A stretch of DNA of 64,000 nt from Pseudomonas sp. PDM14 (GTDB taxonomy: Bacteria > Pseudomonadota > Gammaproteobacteria > Pseudomonadales > Pseudomonadaceae), in assembly GCF_014851905.1 (NCBI RefSeq), contig NZ_JACVAQ010000003.1:62001-126000 (forward strand), read 5' to 3'. The notes below the pieces were generated by a model, which was not told the DNA's origin, did no database searches, and saw nothing but the letters and a program-made list of their open reading frames with translations. Both the position numbers and the translations under genes were made by a program. Below are positions 38,143 to 47,716 of this stretch, piece after piece. How positions within the stretch are numbered: the stretch's first letter is position 1; each line of letters begins with the position of its first letter.

Positions 38143-38889
38143 ATGCGTCTTTTCAAACTCCTCTGCTTCGCCTTGCTCCCCCTGACCATAGGCGGCTGTC
38201 AGACTCTGTTCAAGCCCGAAACCGCGCAGAACCTGCCGACCAGCCAGCAGCGCTGGGAGCATCGCCCGCAAGGCTGCAGTGGCAGCGAGTGCCCGCTGGT
38301 CAACATCGACCTGCAACTGCTCAAGGACCTGCCGCAGCTCAACGCGCGCATCGAACGCGAACTGCTGGCGCTGACCGTCGAGCTGCCCGGCGACCCGTTG
38401 CCGAGTTCACTGCAGGCCTACGAGCAGGCCTTCCTTGCCAATGCCCAGCCGGGCTGGACCAGTTACCTGCAAGCCAAGGTGGTCGAGCAACATGACCGTT
38501 TGGTGGTCATCGAGCTGTCCAGCTACCGCTTCACCGGCGGCGACCACGGAATTCCGGGGCGCGCCTACCTCAATTACGACCGCCAGCTGGACAAGGTGCT
38601 GAGCCTGCAGGACATGCTCCTGCCCGGCGAAGAAGCGAGCTTCTGGGAAACCGCCAAGCTGGCGCACCAGGCCTGGCTGGTCGCCAATGGCCATGGTGAT
38701 GACAGCGCTTTCCAGCAGAGCTGGCCGTTCGAACGCACCGACAACATCGGCCTGCTGTTCGGCACGGTGATGCTCAAGTACGACATCGACCGCATCGCGC
38801 CGTACTCCACCGGCCATCCGGAGTTGAAGATTCCTTACCCGCGCCTCAACGGCATTCTCAAGCCGCAGTACTTCCCCGGCCGCGGCTAA
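38143..38889 (+). CDS. Lipoprotein with DUF3298/RsiV-like domain
   Basis: A 248-residue lipoprotein precursor: MRLFKLLCFALLPLTIGGCQ has lipobox IGGC. The mature part has CPLVNIDLQLLKDLPQLNAR, VVIELSSYRFTGGDHGIPGR and VLSLQDMLLPGEEASFWETA, the order seen in DUF4163/DUF3298 proteins (RsiV/PdaC-like). Some relatives bind lysozyme or act on peptidoglycan, but no catalytic residue can be assigned here. AAGGA is 6 bases upstream of the ATG. Confidence 0.8.
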   Translation: MRLFKLLCFALLPLTIGGCQTLFKPETAQNLPTSQQRWEHRPQGCSGSECPLVNIDLQLLKDLPQLNARIERELLALTVELPGDPLPSSLQAYEQAFLANAQPGWTSYLQAKVVEQHDRLVVIELSSYRFTGGDHGIPGRAYLNYDRQLDKVLSLQDMLLPGEEASFWETAKLAHQAWLVANGHGDDSAFQQSWPFERTDNIGLLFGTVMLKYDIDRIAPYSTGHPELKIPYPRLNGILKPQYFPGRG

Positions 38890-38956
38890 TTCGTGGGGTG
38901 TCCCCCGGCACCGAGGGCAGCTCCGCTGCGCGCGGCGCACCCTGCGGCATGAGCGT

Positions 38957-40249
38957 TTACGCCCGCGCCACCGCAGTGCTTCCCGCCAGCTTGCCGAGCA
39001 CGAACTGCAGGCCACCGGCCAGCAGCAGCGCCGGCAGGGTCGCGCCGATCTGCGGGGCGAACGTGGCGAGCAGGTGATACACCGCCGCACCGCAGAACCA
39101 GGCGATCAGCGTGTCCCAGCGCAGGCCGACGCGCGGCGCCAGCTCGGCGCGGCGACGGCGCAGGATGAAGTGGTCGACCAGCACCACGCCGAACAGCGGG
39201 GCGAACACCGAGCCGATCAGCAGCAGGAAGTTCTGGTACTCGGCCAGCGGCGCGAACAGGGCGATCAGCGTGCACAGCGCGCCGATGGCCAGAGCCAGGT
39301 GCTCGACCTTGAGCGCCACCAGGGTGCCGCTGGACACCGCCGCGGAGTGGATGTCGGCAAAGGCGTTTTCCGACTCGTCGAGCAGGATCAGCAGCAGCGG
39401 AATACCCAGGCCGGCGCCGGCCAGGGCCAGCAGCAGGGCGTTCATCTCGCCGCTTGGGGCGAAGGCCAGGGTGTAGGCCACGCCCAGGCTCATCAGCCAG
39501 ACGTTGCCGCAGAAGAAGCCCAGCGCGGTGCCGGCGAACACGCGCCCGGCGGCCTTGCCGAAGCGCGAGTAGTCGGCGATCAGCGGCAACCACGACAGTG
39601 GCATGGCGATGGCGATGTCGAAGCCCAGGGCGAATGGCAGCGACCCGTCCCCGGCACGGGCCCAGATGGCGCCGAGGTCGGCCTTGTCGAACAGGTTCCA
39701 GGTCAGCCAGGCGCAGGCGCCGAGCAGCAGCCAGATGCCCCATTTGCGCAGCACGCGGCGCACGAAGGTCAGCGGCCCGGTCACTGCCAGCAGGGTCGCC
39801 AGGGCGCCGAAGAACAGCGTCCACAGTAGCGGGCTGGTGAACACGCTGCCCGCGGCGAACACCTTGCCGGCCAGCAGGCTGGCGGCATCACGCATGACGA
39901 TGATCTCGAACGCGCCCCAGCCGACCAGTTGCAGCAGGTTGAGCAGCGCCGGCAGCACCGCGCCCTGGCTGCCGAGGCTGAGTTTCAGCGCGGACATCGA
40001 CGACAGCCCGGTGTCCGTGCCGATCACCGCCACGCTGCCGAGCAGCAGCACGCCGACCGCGGTGCCGAGCAGGATCGCGCCGATGCCGCCGGCCAGGCCC
40101 AGGCCCGGCGCGAGGATGCTGCCTAGCTGCAGCACCATCAGGCCGACGCCGAGGGAGAACCACAGGGAAAACATGTCACGCGCGCCAAACACGCGCTGGG
40201 CGGCGGGGATGGCAACGCCGGGTGAGTAGGTGCCGGAAGGATGGGGCAT
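38957..40249 (-). CDS. cytX: Putative hydroxymethylpyrimidine transporter CytX (NCS1 family)
   Basis: A 430-residue permease with about 12 membrane segments. MFSLWFSLGVGLMVLQLGS and SALKLSLGSQGAVLPALLNL are typical of nucleobase:cation symporter-1 members. It follows thiC on the same strand, and thiamine-linked NCS1 proteins are predicted to import the HMP moiety made or bypassed by ThiC. The start is uncertain: ATG 40249 (MPHPSGTYSPGVAIP) or ATG 40285; neither has a strong ribosome site. A palindromic element separates it from thiC, so TPP control may be weakened. Confidence 0.88.
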   Translation of the reverse strand: MPHPSGTYSPGVAIPAAQRVFGARDMFSLWFSLGVGLMVLQLGSILAPGLGLAGGIGAILLGTAVGVLLLGSVAVIGTDTGLSSMSALKLSLGSQGAVLPALLNLLQLVGWGAFEIIVMRDAASLLAGKVFAAGSVFTSPLLWTLFFGALATLLAVTGPLTFVRRVLRKWGIWLLLGACAWLTWNLFDKADLGAIWARAGDGSLPFALGFDIAIAMPLSWLPLIADYSRFGKAAGRVFAGTALGFFCGNVWLMSLGVAYTLAFAPSGEMNALLLALAGAGLGIPLLLILLDESENAFADIHSAAVSSGTLVALKVEHLALAIGALCTLIALFAPLAEYQNFLLLIGSVFAPLFGVVLVDHFILRRRRAELAPRVGLRWDTLIAWFCGAAVYHLLATFAPQIGATLPALLLAGGLQFVLGKLAGSTAVARA

Positions 40250-40311
40250 GGTGGCGACTCGTTGTGTAGTTAGAAGCTGCGGCATGGGCTGCAGCGCCGG
40301 GTTTATGTTTT

Positions 40312-40420
40312 GATCGTTCCCACGCTCTGCGTGGGAACGCCTGTGAGGACGCTCCAGCGTCTGCCGTTGTGACGCGGAGCGTCACCGGCTGCATGCCCAC
40401 GCAGGAGCGTGGGCACGATC
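40312..40420. repeat. 109-bp compound palindromic element between thiC and cytX
   Basis: Outer arms GATCGTTCCCACGCTC (40312-40327) and GAGCGTGGGCACGATC (40405-40420) differ by one base. Inside are perfect hairpins: CGTTCCCACGC/GCGTGGGAACG (40315-40339), GACGCT/AGCGTC (40348-40361), GACGC/GCGTC (40371-40383) and TGCCCACGC/GCGTGGGCA (40394-40415). GACGCTCC (40348-40355) can also pair with GGAGCGTC (40376-40383). It begins 10 bases after the thiC stop. The terminal sequence is typical of a dispersed intergenic palindrome in Pseudomonas. Confidence 0.9.
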
Positions 40421-40430
40421 CAGGTCGCCG

Positions 40431-42510
<2,080 letters not shown>

Positions 42511-42615
42511 GAACGACGGCCAGTCTAATCAAGCCGGCCGCAGAACACCAATGCCGGTGTCAAACGCCCGTTGCAGAGACGCCTTGCCGTTCGGCGGGAA
42601 AGTCCGTGCGGCGTA

Positions 42616-42635
42616 TTGTTGCAGCCAGGCAACAA
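42616..42635. repeat. Inverted repeat in the thiC-tolC divergent spacer
   Basis: TTGTTGC, AGCCAG, GCAACAA: a perfect 7-bp inverted repeat with a 6-base spacer, about 100 bases upstream of the TolC-family gene and about 105 bases beyond the TPP aptamer. A further GTTGCC follows at 42641. It could be a regulator site for the TolC-family gene. The rest of the 42511-42736 gap shows nothing else I can name. Confidence 0.4.
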
Positions 42636-42736
42636 AGCATGTTGCCAGCTAGGCTGTCGTCGTGCGAATGGCACCTTGACCACTGCAGGCCGCCCCCTTA
42701 GCCTTGCCCGATTCCCCTCCGTATCTAGGATTGATC

Positions 42737-44176
42737 ATGCTACGCAGACTCTCTCTGGCCCTCGCTGTAGCTGCCGCAACCAGTGGACTGGCCTGGGCGG
42801 AAGACGCCGCCCAATCCGGCAAGACCGGCCTGGTAACCATCTATAACGAAGCGGTGAAGAACAACGCCGACCTGGCCGCTTCGCGCGCCGACTACCGCGC
42901 CCGTATCGAAGTGGTGCCGCAAGCCCGCGCCGGCCTGCTGCCAAACATCAGCGGCGGTGCCGACCTCAGCGATACCCGCACCCAGCTCGACGAACCGTCG
43001 ATGACCTCCTCGCGCAGTGGCCTGTCCTACCGTGCCCAGCTCAGCCAGCCGCTGTTCCGTGCCGACCGCTGGTTCCAGTACCAGGCCGCCAAGGCCGTCA
43101 GCGACCAGGCCGCGCTGGAGCTGTCCGCCACCGAGCAGAACCTGATCCTGCAGAGCGCCGAGACCTACTTCGCCGTGCTTCGCGCCCAGGACAACCTGGC
43201 CTCGACCAAGGCCGAAGAAGCGGCGTTCAAGCGCCAGCTCGACCAGTCCAACGAGCGTTTCGACGTCGGCCTGTCCGACAAGACCGACGTGCTCGAGGCT
43301 CAGGCCGGTTTCGATACCGCCCGTGCCAACCGCATCATCGCCCAGCGTCAGGTGGAAGACGCGTTCCAGGCCCTGGTTACCCTGACCAATCAGGAACATG
43401 CCTCCATCGAAGGCATCCTGCACACCCTGCCGGTGCTGACGCCGGTGCCGAACGATGCCAAGGCCTGGGTCGACACCGCTGCCCAGCAGAACCTCAACCT
43501 GCAGGCCAGCAACTACGCCGTCGAGGCCGCCGAGGAAACCGTGCGCCAGCGCAAGGCCGGCCACGCGCCGACCGTCGATGCCATCGCCCAGTACCAGAAG
43601 GGCGACAACGACGCCCTCGGCTTCAGCAACAACGGCCTGAGCCCGGTGCGTTACGGCAGCGATGTCGAGCAGACCACCATCGGCGTGCAGCTGAACATCC
43701 CGATCTACAGCGGTGGCCTGACCAGCTCGCAGGCGCGTGAGGCCTACGAGCGCCTGAATCAGACCGAGTTCCAGCGCGAAAGCCTGCGCCGCCAGGTGGT
43801 CGAGAACACCCGCAACCTGCACCGCGCGGTGAACACCGACGTGGAGACCGTGCAGGCGCGCAAGCAGTCGATCATCTCCAACCAGAGTGCCGTGGAAGCC
43901 ACCGAAATCGGCTATCAGGTCGGCACCCGCAACATCGTCGACGTGCTCGATGCGCAGCGTCAGCTGTACAGCTCGGTGCGCAACTACAACAACGCGCGCT
44001 ACGACTACATCCTCAACAACCTGCGCCTGAAGCAGGCCGCCGGCACCCTGGCGCCGTCCGACCTGCAGGCACTGTCCAACTTCCTCAAGCCCGACTACAA
44101 CCCGGACCAGGACTTCCTGCCGCCGGACCTGGCCAAAGCCGCCGAAGCTCAGCTGCGTGGCAACACCGAGTACTGA
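42737..44176 (+). CDS. tolC: TolC-family outer-membrane efflux protein
   Basis: A 479-residue protein with signal peptide MLRRLSLALAVAAATSGLAWA. It has two TolC-like halves: LVTIYNEAVKNNADLAASRA and VVPQARAGLLPNISGGAD at the start, and IGYQVGTRNIVDVLDAQRQL with YDYILNNLRLKQAAGTL at the end. No lipobox, unlike the TtgC-type protein at 61610. It forms a trimeric channel and may serve type I secretion or efflux. No inner-membrane partner is adjacent. AGGA is 7 bases upstream of the ATG. Confidence 0.92.
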   Translation: MLRRLSLALAVAAATSGLAWAEDAAQSGKTGLVTIYNEAVKNNADLAASRADYRARIEVVPQARAGLLPNISGGADLSDTRTQLDEPSMTSSRSGLSYRAQLSQPLFRADRWFQYQAAKAVSDQAALELSATEQNLILQSAETYFAVLRAQDNLASTKAEEAAFKRQLDQSNERFDVGLSDKTDVLEAQAGFDTARANRIIAQRQVEDAFQALVTLTNQEHASIEGILHTLPVLTPVPNDAKAWVDTAAQQNLNLQASNYAVEAAEETVRQRKAGHAPTVDAIAQYQKGDNDALGFSNNGLSPVRYGSDVEQTTIGVQLNIPIYSGGLTSSQAREAYERLNQTEFQRESLRRQVVENTRNLHRAVNTDVETVQARKQSIISNQSAVEATEIGYQVGTRNIVDVLDAQRQLYSSVRNYNNARYDYILNNLRLKQAAGTLAPSDLQALSNFLKPDYNPDQDFLPPDLAKAAEAQLRGNTEY

Positions 44177-44190
44177 GTTGCAGTGGATGT

Positions 44191-44219
44191 AAAAAGCCCG
44201 GCAGATGCCGGGCTTTTTT
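44191..44219 (+). terminator. Intrinsic terminator of the TolC-family gene
   Basis: AAAAAGCCCGGCA, GA, TGCCGGGCTTTTTT: a perfect 8-bp GC stem extended by A-T pairs, with a T6 run, 14 bases after the stop. It can also work for the convergent flavoprotein gene. Confidence 0.95.
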
Positions 44220-44296
44220 GTGGGTGTTCGGTGGGGGAGTCGTGCTTTACCACTCCACCGAGCCGGCATGGCCGTGGATGAACAGCGCGTTGCCGA

Positions 44297-45541
44297 CTAC
44301 GGTGCGGACTGACTCTTCAACCAGGCCAGTGCGCCGAGACCAGCGCTGCGGCCGCTGGCGAAGCAGGCGGTCAGCAGGTAGCCGCCGGTGGGGGCTTCCC
44401 AGTCGAGCATTTCGCCGGCGCAGAACACGCCGGGCAGCTGGCGCAGCATCAGGCTCGTATCCAGCGCTTCGAATGGCACGCCGCCGGCACTGCTGATCGC
44501 CTCGTCCAGCGGCCGTGGACGCAGCAGGGTGAGCGGCAGGGTTTTGATCGCCGTGGCCAGCGCGCTTGGCTCGGCGAACTGCGCGGCGTCGGTCAGCTCG
44601 CGCAGCAGCGCCGCCTTCACGCCATCCAGGCCGAGCTGGCCGTGCAGGTGCTTGGCCATCGAGCGCGAACCGCGTGGCTTGCTCAGGGCGGCTATGACCT
44701 TGTCCAGCGGCCGGTCCGGCAGCAGGTCGAGGTGCAGGGTTGCGCTGCCGCCCTGGGCGATGCGTTCGCGGATCGCCGCCGACAGCGCATAGACCAGGCT
44801 GCCTTCGACCCCGTCCCGGGTGAGGATGAATTCGCCGCGGCGTGCCGGTTGATCGCCCAGGCGCAGGCTGACGTTCTTCAGCGGCGCGCCGGCGAATTTA
44901 TCGCGCAGCAGCGCGCTCCAGCCTCCGACCTCGAAGCCGCAGTTGGCCGGCTGCAGCGCTGCCACCGTGACGCCGCGCTGTGCCAGCAGCGGCACCCAGG
45001 CGCCATCCGAACCCAGGCGCGCCCAGCTGCCGCCGCCCAGGGCGAGCACGCAGGCGTCCGCACGGACTGTCTGTTCGCCATCCACGCCCCGCAGGCGCAG
45101 GCTGCCGTCGGCATTCCAGCCGAGCCAGCGCTGGCGCGTGTGGATCTGCACGCCGGCGTCGCGCAGGCGTTTGAGCCAGGCGCGCAGCAGCGGAGCGGCT
45201 TTCATGTCGGTGGGGAATACGCGGCCGGAGGTGCCGACGAAGGTGTCGATGCCCAGGCCGTGAATCCACTGGCGCAGGGCGTCGGCGTCGAAGTCTGCGA
45301 GCAGCCGGGCGACCTCCTCGCGGCGCTCGCGGTAGCGACCGAGAAAGGCATCCTTGGCTTCCGAATGGGTGATGTTCATGCCGCCCACGCCGGCCAGGAG
45401 GAACTTGCGCCCGACCGAGGGCATGGCGTCGTACAGGTCGACCTGCACGCCCGCCGCGGCCAGGACCTCGGCGGCCATCAGCCCGGCGGGGCCGCCGCCG
45501 ATGACGGCGACGCGGTGGGGGGAAACGGTGGCTGCAGGCAT
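44297..45541 (-). CDS. FAD-dependent oxidoreductase, HI0933/YhiN-like (PP_4765 type)
   Basis: A 414-residue flavoprotein starting MPAATVSPHRVAVIGGGPAG (ATG 45541; the frame opens at TTG 45550). It has a Rossmann GGGPAG, the GRKFLLAGVGGMNITHSE motif of the HI0933 family, CVLALGGGSWARLGSDGAW, and a C-terminal FCAGEMLDWEAPTGGYLLTA. These place it in the TIGR03862 group named after PP_4765. The substrate is unknown; related YhiN proteins have no clear role. Convergent with the TolC gene. Confidence 0.88.
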   Translation of the reverse strand: MPAATVSPHRVAVIGGGPAGLMAAEVLAAAGVQVDLYDAMPSVGRKFLLAGVGGMNITHSEAKDAFLGRYRERREEVARLLADFDADALRQWIHGLGIDTFVGTSGRVFPTDMKAAPLLRAWLKRLRDAGVQIHTRQRWLGWNADGSLRLRGVDGEQTVRADACVLALGGGSWARLGSDGAWVPLLAQRGVTVAALQPANCGFEVGGWSALLRDKFAGAPLKNVSLRLGDQPARRGEFILTRDGVEGSLVYALSAAIRERIAQGGSATLHLDLLPDRPLDKVIAALSKPRGSRSMAKHLHGQLGLDGVKAALLRELTDAAQFAEPSALATAIKTLPLTLLRPRPLDEAISSAGGVPFEALDTSLMLRQLPGVFCAGEMLDWEAPTGGYLLTACFASGRSAGLGALAWLKSQSAP

Positions 45542-45592
45542 GGTCGGCAATGCAAAGTGCGGGGCGCCGATTCTACATGAGCCAGCGCAGAC

Positions 45593-46072
45593 TCAACGTG
45601 ACTGCTCGATCTGCTGGGCGCGCTGCTCGGCCTTCTTGCTGTAGTCGTGATACGCCGGAATGGCGATGGCGGCGAGGATGCCGACGATGGCTACGGCGAT
45701 GAACACGCCGACCATCACCAGTACGGCGCTGCCCTGTTTGACGTTGCCGTATTTGGCCTGCCATCTGGCCTTGCTGGTGCAGAAGAACACGATGGCCTCG
45801 ACCCAGGCGATCAGCATGGGCACGCCGCTCCAGTAGAACAGCAGGTAGAACAGCCCCCACCACTGGCCCAGGTAAAAGCGGTGAATACCGAAGCCGCCGA
45901 GGAAGATTGCCAATAGCCCCGCGGCTATCTTGCTCTTGGCGTTGAGGTTCTGGCTGGCGCTGCAGGCCGGGCAGATGTTCTCGGTCGGCCCGATCTGCGC
46001 CGCGCAGTAGCGGCAGTAGACGGTCTGTGGCAGTAGGCTGGACTGGGGGACCTGATACGGCTGGGCTTCCAT
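45593..46072 (-). CDS. Zinc-ribbon/TM2-domain protein with a pilin-like C-terminal helix
   Basis: A 159-residue protein: a zinc ribbon at about 18-40 (VYCRYCAAQIGPTENICPAC, four Cys), a TM2 domain (about 46-115) with FLGGFGIHRFYLGQWWGLFY, and a C-terminal segment (about 120-150) containing VAIVGILAAIAIPAYHDYSK. That last segment is strikingly like the N-terminal helix of type IV pilins, but lies at the other end of the protein and lacks the preceding GFTLIE cleavage site. The TM2 pair is membrane embedded. The ATG at 46072 has no strong ribosome site. Function unknown. Confidence 0.8.
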   Translation of the reverse strand: MEAQPYQVPQSSLLPQTVYCRYCAAQIGPTENICPACSASQNLNAKSKIAAGLLAIFLGGFGIHRFYLGQWWGLFYLLFYWSGVPMLIAWVEAIVFFCTSKARWQAKYGNVKQGSAVLVMVGVFIAVAIVGILAAIAIPAYHDYSKKAEQRAQQIEQSR

Positions 46073-46156
46073 GTGAACATTCCATGTTGAGAAGCTGGCG
46101 ATTCTAACCAGCGCTCCTGGGGCCCTTATAGCCATGGGCCATGTATTTCTCCGCGT

Positions 46157-47077
46157 CTAGCCGATGGCGTTACCGGTCAGAACGCGGGCGGCGCTGTGGT
46201 GGAGGATGCCGTGGCGGCGGGCGAGGGCGGCGCGGTCCTTGTCGTAGCCGCCACCGATCACGCCGACCACCGGGATGTCGCGGCCCAGGCAGTGCTCGAA
46301 CACCGCTTCGTCGCGGGCGGCGATGCCGGCGTCGGTCAGCTGCAGGTAGCCGAGGGCGTCGTCGCGGTGCACGTCGACGCCGGCGTCGTAGAGCACGATG
46401 TCCGGCTGATACAGCGGCAGCAGGTAGCTCAGGCTGTCGTTGACCACCTTGAGGTAGTCGGCGTCGCCCATGCCGTTGGGCAGCGGGATGTCCCAGTCGC
46501 TGCGCGCCTTGCGCGCGGGGAAGTTTTTCTCGCAGTGCAGCGACACGGTGATCGCCTCCGGCTCGTTTTCCAGCAGGCGCGCGGTGCCGTCGCCCTGGTG
46601 CACGTCGCAGTCGAAGATCAGCACGCGCCCGGCCTTGCCACTTTCCAGCAGGTAACGGGCGATCACCGCCAGGTCGTTGAAGATGCAGAAACCGGAGGCG
46701 TGGTCGTAGTGGGCGTGGTGGGTGCCGCCGGCGAGGTGGCAGGCGATGCCGTGTTGCAGGGCCAGGTCGGCGCACAGCAGCGAGCCGCCCACCGCACGGA
46801 TGGTGCGCCGCGCCAGGGCTTCGCTCCACGGCAGGCCGAGGCGCCGCACTTCGTCGTGGCTGAGGTCACCGCCGAGAAAACGCGCGATGTAGGCCGGGCA
46901 GTGCGCCAGCGCCAGTACGTCCGGCGGGCACAGCTCAGGGCGCAACAGGTCGGCGTCGCGGGTCAGGCCGCTGTCGATCAGGTGGTCGCGCAGCAGGCGG
47001 AATTTTTCCATCGGAAAGCGATGGTTGGGCGGGAAGGGCGGGCTGTAGTCATCGTGGTAGACCAGCGGCAGGTGCAT
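46157..47077 (-). CDS. Histone-deacetylase-family amidohydrolase
   Basis: A 306-residue enzyme with the arginase/deacetylase fold. Active-site parts: GGTHHAHYDHASGFCIFNDL (HH pair), FDCDVHQGDGTA (zinc Asp and His), YDAGVDVHRDD (second zinc Asp) and GVIGGGYDKD (catalytic Tyr). All are intact. Bacterial members deacetylate acetylpolyamines or small amides; the actual substrate is not evident. The start MHLPLVYHDDYSPPFPPNHR fits the family. It is divergent from the GNAT operon by 69 bases, so an acetylase and a deacetylase stand back to back. Confidence 0.9.
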   Translation of the reverse strand: MHLPLVYHDDYSPPFPPNHRFPMEKFRLLRDHLIDSGLTRDADLLRPELCPPDVLALAHCPAYIARFLGGDLSHDEVRRLGLPWSEALARRTIRAVGGSLLCADLALQHGIACHLAGGTHHAHYDHASGFCIFNDLAVIARYLLESGKAGRVLIFDCDVHQGDGTARLLENEPEAITVSLHCEKNFPARKARSDWDIPLPNGMGDADYLKVVNDSLSYLLPLYQPDIVLYDAGVDVHRDDALGYLQLTDAGIAARDEAVFEHCLGRDIPVVGVIGGGYDKDRAALARRHGILHHSAARVLTGNAIG

Positions 47078-47146
47078 CGGGCGGCTCTCGCGGCAAAGCG
47101 TCAGGCAGTATGCTGTGGGCCTGACGAGGGGCTCAAGGTGCAGACC

Positions 47147-47716
47147 ATGCAACCGATCGAATTGCACAGCGCGCGATTGCGCCTGCGCGCCTGGCGCGAT
47201 GACGACCTGCCGGCGTTCGTGGTACTGAATGCCGATGCCGAGGTGATGCGTCACTTCCCCGGGGTGATGAGCGAGGCCGAGAGCCTGGCACTGGCCGAGC
47301 GCATTCGCGGGCATTTCGCCGCGCACGGTTTTGGCCAGTGGGTGCTGGAGCGTCACGAGCAGCCCGGGCTGATCGGCGTGCTCGGCCTGCAGCACGTGAG
47401 CTTCGCGGCGGCGTTCACCCCGGCGGTGGAAATCGGCTGGCGCCTGCACCGGGCGTTCTGGCGTCAGGGCTATGCGCTGGAGGCTGCGCAGGCGGCACTG
47501 GAATGTGCCTTCACACGGCTGGATCTCGATCAGGTGGTGGCCTTCACCGTGCCGGCCAACCTGCCCTCGCAACGGTTGATGCAGCGCCTGGGCATGCAGC
47601 GCGATGCCGATGGCGACTTCGAGCACCCGCGCCTGCCGCTCGGCCACGCGCTGCGCCCGCATGTGCTCTATCGACTCCCGCGTGTGCGCTGGCAGGAGCT
47701 GCAGGATGGACGCTGA
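47147..47716 (+). CDS. GNAT-family N-acetyltransferase
   Basis: A 189-residue protein of the RimJ/RimL type: MQPIELHSARLRLRAWRDDD, VEIGWRLHRAFWRQGYALEA (acetyl-CoA binding loop R-x-x-G-Y-A) and VAFTVPANLPSQRLMQRLGM. AAGGTG stands 6 bases before the ATG. It overlaps the nitroreductase gene by 11 bases. The acceptor is unknown: small amine or protein N-terminus are the usual choices. Confidence 0.9.
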   Translation: MQPIELHSARLRLRAWRDDDLPAFVVLNADAEVMRHFPGVMSEAESLALAERIRGHFAAHGFGQWVLERHEQPGLIGVLGLQHVSFAAAFTPAVEIGWRLHRAFWRQGYALEAAQAALECAFTRLDLDQVVAFTVPANLPSQRLMQRLGMQRDADGDFEHPRLPLGHALRPHVLYRLPRVRWQELQDGR

